Shown here: in pieces, positions 33,157-41,852 of the stretch
Layout of the letters: each line of letters opens with the position of its first letter
Position numbering within the stretch: the stretch's first letter is position 1
DNA from: an uncultured Flaviramulus sp.
GTDB lineage: Bacteria; Bacteroidota; Bacteroidia; Flavobacteriales; Flavobacteriaceae
Length of the DNA: 64,000 bases
Direction of reading: 5' to 3'
Assembly: GCA_947495125.1 (NCBI GenBank)
Contig: CANLXL010000010.1
Span: forward strand, 104,403-168,402
The notes under the pieces: generated by a model
Database searches by the model: none
Seen by the model: only the letters and a program-made list of their open reading frames with translations
What the model was told of the DNA's origin: nothing
Made by a program: the position numbers and the translations under genes

Positions 33157-36114
33157 ATGAAGAGATTAATGTTATGTACACTGACTATTTCGATGCTAAT
33201 GTTTACGGTACAGCAGCTGAAAGCACAAACTGAAACTCCATATAGCATAGCACAAACCCCTTGGGAAGCCGACTTTGGTAATCACAGAGCCGTTATTGAG
33301 GTTTCTAAAAAAGCTGATGCCGTTAAACTAGACTTCAACTGGAGGCGACATGATAAAAAACCTGATGGACGTCGGCTTTTAATAGTCAATGCCCAAACAG
33401 GAGATACCATTCCCAATATTCATAGAGTATCCGTAACTAACGAAACCTGTAAATTGGTTTTTGGACCTGTTGAAAAAGGAACCTATTACTTTTATTATTT
33501 ACCCTTTAAACCAGATAATGAATGGGGGTTTTACCGTTACGGCTATCTTAAAAAAGAAGATGCCCCGAGAAAGCATTGGATAAATGACAATAAATTGGAT
33601 GACCCCAAAAAGCTGAAAAAATTACCAAAGGCCATCTGTACAGGAATCCAAGCCAGAACAGATTTCGACTCGTTTTATCCTATGGAGGTTGTTGCAACAC
33701 AAGCCGAACTAGAAAAGCTTGTAAATAGCACAACATCAGATTATATTGCCATTGCCGAAGATAGAAAGTATCCTATTAAAATGCGGAATCATCTACCTTT
33801 AAAATGGGTAAAAAAAGGCGTAACCCATCAATTCGAAGGGAAGGCTCAAAAAGATGAATACTATGCATTTCAAATTGGTGTTTTCGCTTCCAAAAAAGAC
33901 CTTGAAAATGTAACGTTGGAATTTCACGATTTAAAATCATCTAATAACAACAGTATTCCAGCAAGTGCCTTTACTTGTTTTAACACCCACGGTATAGACC
34001 CATACGGCAAACCATTTACTAAACAAGTTGATGTTAAAAAAGGGCACGTACAACCACTTTGGGTCGGTACGGATGTTTCTGCTAATATGCCATCGGGAGT
34101 TTATAAAGGCCATTTGACCATAAAAGCAAATAACCAACTCGACCAAACTATTGAAATCACGTTACAGGTTTTAGATGAAACGATTGTCGATAGAGGCGAT
34201 AACGAACCATGGAGGCACTCCCGCTTACGTTGGTTGAATTCAACTCTGGGTATAGATAACGAACCCACAAAACCCTACACGCCTATTACCTTAAAAGAGG
34301 AAAACCAGCTCGATTTATACGGAAAACAGATTGCATTAGATGAATTTGGTTTACCTTCTGCCATTTCGGTTTGGGATACCGAAATTTTAAAAAGTTCCAT
34401 AAAATTTACCTTAGAAGGGGAAACAGTAGAGGATGCTAAAACAGAGTCTACAAATCTGGATTCAGGTGTTTTTGAAAGAACCGTTTTGGCACATTCTGAA
34501 AACTTTGAAGTACAAACCACAAATACAACTGAGTTTGATGGTCACTTAAACTATAAAATAAAGCTTATCGCCAAAGAAGATGGCGAACTCAGTAATTTTA
34601 AACTAGAAATCCCTTTTCAATCCAATATCGCAGAATATATGATGGGTATGGGCTTACCGGGCACCTTTGTCCCTCAAAAGCATTCCTCAAAATGGAAAGG
34701 CCCTCACGACAGTTTTTGGGTAGGAAACACTTATGGCGGACTACATGTAGAGTTAAGGGGCGGTAGCTACCATGGCCCGTTGCTTAATCTTTACAAGCCC
34801 GAACCACCCGAAAGTTGGGATAATGATGGCAAAGGTGGTTTTTCAATAGAAAAAGGTACTGATGAAACCACTGCAACCATCTACTCTGGAAAACGAAAAT
34901 TTAAAAAAGGAGAAACTTTGGTATTTGAAGCGTCGTTCTTAATTACTCCTGTAAGACAGATAGATTCTAAAGCACAATTCGACAATAGATACTATCATAA
35001 CGGATTGGATCCTATGCCTAAAGATGATGAAATTACCGATGGTGTTAAGATTGTAAACTTGCATCATGCTAGCAAGTATAATCCTTATATTAATTATCCG
35101 TTCATTGCTACAAAGGAAATGCGGAGCTTCGTGGACGAGATGCACGCCAAAGACCTAAAGGTAAAAATTTACTATACCATTAGAGAACTCACCAATTACA
35201 CAACCGAAATATGGGCCTTACGCAGTTTGGGCAATGAAATTTTAGGAACAGGAAAAGGAGGAGGCTATCCGTGGTTACAAGAACATTTAGTGGATGATTA
35301 CCGTTGGCAATGGTATTCACCACTTGAAAATGGAATTGATGCTTCTATTGTTAATGCTCCGGGAGATTCTAGATGGTATAACTATTATTTGGAAGGACTA
35401 TCTTGGTTGGTAAAACACATAGATATTGATGGATTGTATCTGGATGATGTCTCCTACGATAGACGTATATTAAAACGCATGCGTAAAATTTTGGATAGAA
35501 CAAAGCTAGGGTGTATGATGGATTTACATTCCAACACAGGCTTTTCAAAAGGGCCAGCAACTCAATACACCGAGTTCTTTCCGTACCTTGATAAACTCTG
35601 GTTTGGGGAGAGTTTTAGATACGATGAGATGCCTGCCGAAAATTGGCTGGTAGAGGTTTCTGGTATTCCATTTGGTCATATGGGAGATATGCTACACGCT
35701 GGAGGAAACCCATGGCGTGGCATGGTGTATGGTATGACCGTGCGCTACCCTTGGTTTACTGATGGGGTTACTTGCGATCCAAGGCAAATTTGGAAAGTTT
35801 GGGATGCATTTGGTATTGCCGATTCTAAAATGATTGGCTATTGGGAGATACAACCTGTGGTAAGCACTAGCAATCCAGCGGTAAAGGCCACAGCCTATGT
35901 AAAAGAAGGTAAAATGTTAATAGCTGTGGCAAGTTGGGCAAAAGAAACGGTAAATGTAAAATTAAATTTCGATTGGGAGGCTGTAGGTATAGATATGAGC
36001 AAAGTAAAAATGAAAGCGCCTAAAATAGAAAATTTTCAGCTAGAACAACTGTTTTCTGTAGATGATAATCTTACCATAGACCCTACTAAAGGTTGGTTGT
36101 TAATTGTTGACTAA
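33157..36114 (+). CDS. Putative glycoside hydrolase, GH123/DUF6067-like
   Basis: A 985-residue exported protein with signal peptide (SMLMFTVQQLKAQ). N-terminal beta-rich domains run to about residue 560. A barrel-like region follows, with VKIVNLHHASKYNPYINYPF, LKVKIYYTIREL and IDGLYLDDVSYDRRILKRMR. Later blocks are GCMMDLHSNTGF, LDKLWFGESF and YGMTVRYPWFTDG. The layout matches proteins annotated DUF6067/GH123-like in Bacteroidota PULs. The acidic residues in YLDDVSYD and LWFGESF are candidate catalytic residues by analogy with neighbouring-group GH123 hexosaminidases, but this is inference. The next gene starts inside its stop codon (TAATG). Confidence 0.65.
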   Translation: MKRLMLCTLTISMLMFTVQQLKAQTETPYSIAQTPWEADFGNHRAVIEVSKKADAVKLDFNWRRHDKKPDGRRLLIVNAQTGDTIPNIHRVSVTNETCKLVFGPVEKGTYYFYYLPFKPDNEWGFYRYGYLKKEDAPRKHWINDNKLDDPKKLKKLPKAICTGIQARTDFDSFYPMEVVATQAELEKLVNSTTSDYIAIAEDRKYPIKMRNHLPLKWVKKGVTHQFEGKAQKDEYYAFQIGVFASKKDLENVTLEFHDLKSSNNNSIPASAFTCFNTHGIDPYGKPFTKQVDVKKGHVQPLWVGTDVSANMPSGVYKGHLTIKANNQLDQTIEITLQVLDETIVDRGDNEPWRHSRLRWLNSTLGIDNEPTKPYTPITLKEENQLDLYGKQIALDEFGLPSAISVWDTEILKSSIKFTLEGETVEDAKTESTNLDSGVFERTVLAHSENFEVQTTNTTEFDGHLNYKIKLIAKEDGELSNFKLEIPFQSNIAEYMMGMGLPGTFVPQKHSSKWKGPHDSFWVGNTYGGLHVELRGGSYHGPLLNLYKPEPPESWDNDGKGGFSIEKGTDETTATIYSGKRKFKKGETLVFEASFLITPVRQIDSKAQFDNRYYHNGLDPMPKDDEITDGVKIVNLHHASKYNPYINYPFIATKEMRSFVDEMHAKDLKVKIYYTIRELTNYTTEIWALRSLGNEILGTGKGGGYPWLQEHLVDDYRWQWYSPLENGIDASIVNAPGDSRWYNYYLEGLSWLVKHIDIDGLYLDDVSYDRRILKRMRKILDRTKLGCMMDLHSNTGFSKGPATQYTEFFPYLDKLWFGESFRYDEMPAENWLVEVSGIPFGHMGDMLHAGGNPWRGMVYGMTVRYPWFTDGVTCDPRQIWKVWDAFGIADSKMIGYWEIQPVVSTSNPAVKATAYVKEGKMLIAVASWAKETVNVKLNFDWEAVGIDMSKVKMKAPKIENFQLEQLFSVDDNLTIDPTKGWLLIVD

Positions 36115-38648
36115 TGATAAAAAAAATGTTTAAAAACAAAATTAAATTAGTTGCAATAGTATGTTTAGCCCTCTGCTTTCAAAACGCATCATCACAAAAT
36201 TCGATTTTTGAAGTAGACGCCTCGTATCTCTCCAAACACGACATTGTTTATAAAACCCCTGCTTATGAGGGTTTTGAGGGGTTACCTCTGGGGAATGGCG
36301 ATTTGGGCGGCATGGTTTGGAATACCAAAAACGGACTTGAAATTCAAATTAATAAAAACGATTTGTTCGACCAGCCCAATGCAGAGTCGGAAGCTACTTT
36401 AAGAGGAGGCGCAAGATTGAGCATTGATTTGGGAGTGCCTCAATTCGATTGGCTATATCTTGATGATTTTGATAGTAGGTTGTCGCTAAAGGATGCTGAG
36501 GTGTCCATGCAATCGCATACACCATTTTCAGAGAGTAAAATAACCTCTTGGGTGTCGACCAATAAAAATGTTTGGTTTGTAAACATTAAATCGGATGCGA
36601 AAAACCCCAATGCAAAAGGCTCTAAAATACATGTTGATTTAGAGCGTTGGGGCAGTCGTGCCTTTGCAGGATGGTACGGCGGGTATTCAAAAAATACCAA
36701 AATAGGACTGGGAAATACGCAAGCATCAACCTTAAATAAGGATATTATACTGGAAGAATCGTTTGAAGGCCTTCAGTTTTCGGTAGTTTGCAGAATATTG
36801 GGAGAAGGCGTTGCGGCTCAAACCATAAGCGAAAAAAGAGCGCAACTAACAACATCCCAAGTAAAAAACCATGAGATTACTGTACTCATTTCCTTAGTAA
36901 CATCAAACGAATCAGATAACCCTACAACAGCCGCCATCGAATTATTGAATGCCGTTGAAAAGGAGACGATTTCCAAAGAAAAAGAACAACACACATTATG
37001 GTGGGACAACTTTTGGAATCAATCGTTTGTCCATTTAGGAAACGATTATATAGAAAACCTGTATTATTTCCGTCGGTATTTAATGGCAAGTTCCTCCCGA
37101 GGAAAATATCCCGTAGTGTTTAATGGTGGATTATGGACCTGGAATCACGATGTAAGAAACTGGGTAACGCCACACCATTGGAATACCCAACAACAATACT
37201 GGGGACTGGCGGCGCAAAACGATACAGACCTTATGCTACCCTATATAAACACCTATTTCAGTTTGATGCCACAAGCCGAAAAACATGCCAAAATGAGAGG
37301 TGCCGACGATGCCATTTTGTGGAGCGAAGCTCATGATTTTTTTGGTAAGATGACCTTTTGGGACAGGGGCGATATGCTCAATAACTTTACACCGGCTACA
37401 CAAATAGCGGCTATTTTCTGGGAGTATTATCAGTTTACGGACGATAAAGAATTTCTAAAAGAAAAAGGGTATCCGTTTATAAAGAAAGCAGCCGAATTTT
37501 ACGTAAAAAAATTACAATGGGATACCGATAAAAAAGAATATTTTATCTATCCGTCCCAACCTTATGAAAGCCCGAGAACGCACGATTTAAAAAATCCCAT
37601 TACCGATAGAAATATGATTGTTTCTACCATGACAGCCTGTGCTGAAGCGGCAAAAACACTTGGTGTAGATAATATTAAAATAAAACAATGGCAGCATATT
37701 ATAGACCATATTTGGCCAATTCCTTTTAGAGGCGAACCTCAAATAGGCGAAATTATGCAATTGGCATATAACCCAGATGGTTCCATCTATCCCACACCCG
37801 AAGTATATGGTAAATGGACCAATCATTTTAGTGGTAATACTTCACTGGTCTTTCCTGCAAACCTCATTGGCTTGGAAGATCATAACAGTCGGGAGTTTAA
37901 AGCAGCTTCCAATGTGGTAAAAAACCATGTTCCCGAAATGAATGCCATTTCTCCAGATGCTATTGTAGCGGCACGCTTAGGCTTGGGCAATGTAGTGATG
38001 AATCGTATGCGAAATGGTATCCGTAGGTTGCAACATTTTCCTCAAGGCTTATTTTACAACATAGACCATTGGTATAATCTATCCATTTATATGGACTCTG
38101 TTGCCAAACCAGATATAACTACCCAGCGCGATTATATTTACGATACAAGAGCGAAATATCCAAAAGGTCATCCGGCAAAACCTTTTATTCAAGCGGGAAT
38201 GGAAACATTAAGCCATTATAGTGCAGCGGTTAATGAAATGCTGTTGCAAAGTAACGAGGGCAAAATCAGGGTTTTTCCAGCAACTCCAGACGGATGGGTA
38301 CCTGCTTTTAAATTAAGAGCAAGAGGTGCTTTTTTGGTTGCTTCCGAAAAAAAGGAAGATGGTCAAGTTTCAGGAATTTGGATAAAAAGTTTGAAAGGAA
38401 ACCATTGCAAGGTAGTCAATCCTTGGAATGAGTTGAAGGTTGAGGTTTATGCCGATAAACCGTCAAGAATAAAAATAAAACACCAAGAAAAAGAGGGTGT
38501 TATACATTTTAAGACGCAACCCAACACAGCCTACATAATTATCTTAAAAGGAAGTATGCAGAATAAAAAAATGATTTTTAAGGGTGATAAAAACAATGCG
38601 CCCAAGCACTTTTTAGAAGCTACTTTGGGGAAAAATAAAAATTTTTAA
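36114..38648 (+). CDS. GH95-like (alpha/alpha)6 glycosidase with altered active site
   Basis: An 844-residue exported protein (signal VCLALCFQNASSQ). It has GH95 layout: a beta-sandwich with EGLPLGNGDLGGMVW, then a helical barrel with NLYYFRRYLMASSSRGKYP. Aligned by eye with the GH95 at 41849, the SNINLQMIYWP segment becomes HHWNTQQQYWG, so the first catalytic Asn of GH95 is His here while the second Asn is kept. The FQLDGN block carrying the catalytic Asp has no clear equivalent before NEMLLQSNEGKIRVFPA. It therefore probably belongs to a sister group with a different specificity. It is coupled to the upstream gene by TAATG. Confidence 0.65.
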   Translation: MIKKMFKNKIKLVAIVCLALCFQNASSQNSIFEVDASYLSKHDIVYKTPAYEGFEGLPLGNGDLGGMVWNTKNGLEIQINKNDLFDQPNAESEATLRGGARLSIDLGVPQFDWLYLDDFDSRLSLKDAEVSMQSHTPFSESKITSWVSTNKNVWFVNIKSDAKNPNAKGSKIHVDLERWGSRAFAGWYGGYSKNTKIGLGNTQASTLNKDIILEESFEGLQFSVVCRILGEGVAAQTISEKRAQLTTSQVKNHEITVLISLVTSNESDNPTTAAIELLNAVEKETISKEKEQHTLWWDNFWNQSFVHLGNDYIENLYYFRRYLMASSSRGKYPVVFNGGLWTWNHDVRNWVTPHHWNTQQQYWGLAAQNDTDLMLPYINTYFSLMPQAEKHAKMRGADDAILWSEAHDFFGKMTFWDRGDMLNNFTPATQIAAIFWEYYQFTDDKEFLKEKGYPFIKKAAEFYVKKLQWDTDKKEYFIYPSQPYESPRTHDLKNPITDRNMIVSTMTACAEAAKTLGVDNIKIKQWQHIIDHIWPIPFRGEPQIGEIMQLAYNPDGSIYPTPEVYGKWTNHFSGNTSLVFPANLIGLEDHNSREFKAASNVVKNHVPEMNAISPDAIVAARLGLGNVVMNRMRNGIRRLQHFPQGLFYNIDHWYNLSIYMDSVAKPDITTQRDYIYDTRAKYPKGHPAKPFIQAGMETLSHYSAAVNEMLLQSNEGKIRVFPATPDGWVPAFKLRARGAFLVASEKKEDGQVSGIWIKSLKGNHCKVVNPWNELKVEVYADKPSRIKIKHQEKEGVIHFKTQPNTAYIIILKGSMQNKKMIFKGDKNNAPKHFLEATLGKNKNF

Positions 38649-38696
38649 TATTAAAAAATTATCCTTCCGATTTATAATTCAGAAACTATAATTTAA

Positions 38697-41600
38697 ATGA
38701 ATACTAAACGAATAATTTTTGTAGTACTAATTTCTATAGCCATGAGCGCTTCTACATTTTCACAAAATGCGACCATAAAAGAAGAAAAACTCACCATGAA
38801 AACGTATATGTTTTCAGACCCCAGTCCGCTGCCACAAATAGGCAGATTGTATCCTTATTTTAGGTTTGATGGCTACACAGCCAAAGGCGAAGATAAAGCA
38901 TGGAACATGGTCGTGCTGGAAAACGAGTATATTAAGGTATTTGTGTGTCCAGACATTGGAGGTAAAATATGGGGTGCCATAGAAAAATCTACCGGAAGGG
39001 AATTCATGTACTATAACCACGTAGTTAAATTTAGGGATGTGGCCATGCGGGGTGCCTGGACTTCAGGGGGACTGGAGTATAACTTTGGCGATATAGGGCA
39101 TATTCCAACCTGCGCCACACCAGTTGATTACAGGGTTAAGGAAAATGAAGACGGCAGCGTGTCCTGTATTGTGGGTGCCTTAGACTTGCCATCGCGAACC
39201 AATTGGAATGTGGAAATACGCTTGCCAAATGATAAGGCCTATTTTGAAACCAAAGCCACATGGTTTAATAACTCTAACGTACCGGTTACCTATTACCATT
39301 GGATGAATGCGGCAGCAAAATCTAAAGGCAATCTGGAATTTTTATACCCTGGGAATAAGCGTATAGGTCATGGAGGCGAAATAGGCGAATGGCCGATGGA
39401 TGATGGGCGGGAAATCAATTTCTATGCGCAGAATAATTTTGGGATTTACAAATCATATCACGTTATAAATTCCTATTCCGATTATTTTGGAGGCTACTAT
39501 CATGATGACGATTTTGGCTTCGGACATTACAGCCTTTACGACGACAAGCCCGGGAAGAAAATATGGATTTGGGGACTTTCGGACCAAGGGATGATATGGG
39601 AAGACCTTTTAACAGATTCCGACGGGCAATACATAGAATACCAATCGGGCAAACTGTTCAACCAAGCAGCAGCCAGTAGCGCCTATACACCTTTTAAACA
39701 CCGTGAATTTTCGCCACAGGATACCGATGTGATGAACGAATATTGGTTTCCGCTAAAAGAAACAAAGGGCATGGTGGCAGCTTCACAACATGGTGCTTTA
39801 AACATAGAGCAATCTGGGAATAAAGTCACCCTATTTTTAAGCGCCTTACAGAATTTAGATGACGATTTGGTCGTAACCTCACAAGGAAAAACCCTTTTAA
39901 ATAAAAAGATAAAAGCGACTCCGCTGCAATTAATTACCGAAACAGTAAGCATAGAGAATGGCAGTGATTTTGAAGTGAGTTTTGGGAAAAACAAGCTGTA
40001 CTACAATTCTAAAAACCCTAACAACAACGTTGAGAGACCCATAAAACCAAACGAAGATTTCAACTGGGAAACAGCTTATGGTTTATATGTAGAAGGCTTG
40101 GGATTAGAAAAACAACGCCGTTATCCCGAAGCATTGCAAGCCTATGCAAAAAGTCACGAAAAAGAACCAGGCTTTGTCCTTGCAATAAGCCGATTGGCAT
40201 TGGGGTATTACCGTATCATGCAGTACCAAAAAGCTCTTGAATATACCCAAAAAGCTTTAGCTGTTGATACTTACGACGGATTGGCAAACTACAATTACGG
40301 TTTAATCCATACCATTTTAGGAAACACCAATGAAGCGAAAAGCGGCTTTTCAATAGCGAGTCAAGATGTCGCATACAGGTCGTCCGCATACACCGAATTG
40401 GCGAAACTGTTTTTAAGTGAAAATGATTTTGACAAAGCCAAAACCTACCTAGAGAAAGCATTGCATTTTAACACCTTTAACATGAGTGCCCTTGAGATGC
40501 AAGCCTTTATCCATAGAAAAGAAAAAGATAATGCATCTGCACAATCCAAGTTAGAAACAATCGCTCAATTGGATGCAACCAATATATTTGTTGACGCCGA
40601 GCTGTTGTTCGTAAAACAAAAGAGTGAAGCAGAATTTAATGCACAAATTACCAACGAGCTACCTTACGAAACCTATCTCGAATTGGCTCTTAAGTATCTG
40701 GCATTAGGTGCACAAGATGAAGCCGTTACTATATTAAAATTAGCACCAAAACAACCCATCGTAGCCTTATGGTTAGCCTATTTAGATACTGAAAATACCA
40801 CTGCCCATTTACAAGAAGCGCTCAAATTACCTGTAGATTTGGTATTTCCGCATCGTGTAGAAAACATGACCATGTTAAATGAATTGATCGGCAAAAATTC
40901 CCATTGGAAATTAAAGTACTATATCGCACTCATTTACTGGAACAAAGGTTTGATTGAAGAAGCCAAAAGTATGTTTACCAAATGTGGAGACACACCAGAC
41001 GTAGCCCTATTTTATTTAACCAAAACCAAGCTGTTTGCTGATAATCAACAGGTTGCCAGAGCGGCATTACAAAAAGCCTACAGTATTGATCCTAATGATT
41101 GGCGGGTAAATATGGCGCTTATAGAAGACTATTTAGCAAAGCAGAAGTTTGAAGAAGCCGCAAAAAAAGCCAAAACCTTTTTTAAGTTATATCCCGAAAA
41201 ATCCTTATTCGGTATGCACTATGCCAAAGCTTTAATGGGACTCAAGCAATACGACAATGCTATAGATTTTCTAAATGCGTTTAACGTATTACCATACGAA
41301 GGCGCAACCATAGGAAGAACCATGTATCACGATGCCTGTGTTAAAGCCGCCTATGATGCCTTGCAAAAAGGCAACTACAAAAAAGCCATAGACTATGCAG
41401 AACAAGCCAAACTGTGGCCAAAAAACTTGGGAGTAGGCAAGCATTACGATGTTGATGAACGCTTGGATAACTTTATAATAGCATATAGTTTAGAGCAGAT
41501 GAACAAAAAATCTGAAGCAAGTAAGATTTTTAAAACCATTGCAGAGCATCGTACTCCAAAGTACCTAAACGAAAGTAGTAAATTTTACTTGCAACTTATG

Positions 41601-41852
41601 GCAATCGAAAAAACTGGTAAATCTAAAGAGGCAGAACATATTTTAAAAGAGGCTTTGCAACACTATAAAAACAATCTGTATTTAAAATGGGTCGAGGCAA
41701 TATATAAAAATAGAGATCAGGAAAAAGTAATGCAGGAAATAATGGCTACAGGAACTGAGGTGCAGGTGTACGATACCAAGTTTGTAGATACGGAATTCGA
41801 ATTGTTAATCGACTTTTTAACTATTATAAAAAACAACAATAAGACAAGATGA
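38697..41852 (+). CDS. DUF5107 and TPR domain protein
   Basis: A 1051-residue exported protein (signal ISIAMSASTFSQ). The first 440 residues are a DUF5107 beta-sandwich resembling aldose-1-epimerase-type folds, with VVLENEYIKVFVCPDIGGKI, MRGAWTSGGLEYNFGDIGH and GHYSLYDDKPGKKIWIWG. From about residue 470 onward come at least ten tetratricopeptide repeats (YPEALQAYAKSHEKEPGFVL, then YQKALEYTQKAL). The catalytic role of DUF5107 is not settled to my knowledge; the acidic and histidine residues in YYHDDDFGFGHY are conspicuous. It overlaps the downstream GH95 gene by ATGA and is clearly part of the PUL operon. Confidence 0.75.
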   Translation: MNTKRIIFVVLISIAMSASTFSQNATIKEEKLTMKTYMFSDPSPLPQIGRLYPYFRFDGYTAKGEDKAWNMVVLENEYIKVFVCPDIGGKIWGAIEKSTGREFMYYNHVVKFRDVAMRGAWTSGGLEYNFGDIGHIPTCATPVDYRVKENEDGSVSCIVGALDLPSRTNWNVEIRLPNDKAYFETKATWFNNSNVPVTYYHWMNAAAKSKGNLEFLYPGNKRIGHGGEIGEWPMDDGREINFYAQNNFGIYKSYHVINSYSDYFGGYYHDDDFGFGHYSLYDDKPGKKIWIWGLSDQGMIWEDLLTDSDGQYIEYQSGKLFNQAAASSAYTPFKHREFSPQDTDVMNEYWFPLKETKGMVAASQHGALNIEQSGNKVTLFLSALQNLDDDLVVTSQGKTLLNKKIKATPLQLITETVSIENGSDFEVSFGKNKLYYNSKNPNNNVERPIKPNEDFNWETAYGLYVEGLGLEKQRRYPEALQAYAKSHEKEPGFVLAISRLALGYYRIMQYQKALEYTQKALAVDTYDGLANYNYGLIHTILGNTNEAKSGFSIASQDVAYRSSAYTELAKLFLSENDFDKAKTYLEKALHFNTFNMSALEMQAFIHRKEKDNASAQSKLETIAQLDATNIFVDAELLFVKQKSEAEFNAQITNELPYETYLELALKYLALGAQDEAVTILKLAPKQPIVALWLAYLDTENTTAHLQEALKLPVDLVFPHRVENMTMLNELIGKNSHWKLKYYIALIYWNKGLIEEAKSMFTKCGDTPDVALFYLTKTKLFADNQQVARAALQKAYSIDPNDWRVNMALIEDYLAKQKFEEAAKKAKTFFKLYPEKSLFGMHYAKALMGLKQYDNAIDFLNAFNVLPYEGATIGRTMYHDACVKAAYDALQKGNYKKAIDYAEQAKLWPKNLGVGKHYDVDERLDNFIIAYSLEQMNKKSEASKIFKTIAEHRTPKYLNESSKFYLQLMAIEKTGKSKEAEHILKEALQHYKNNLYLKWVEAIYKNRDQEKVMQEIMATGTEVQVYDTKFVDTEFELLIDFLTIIKNNNKTR

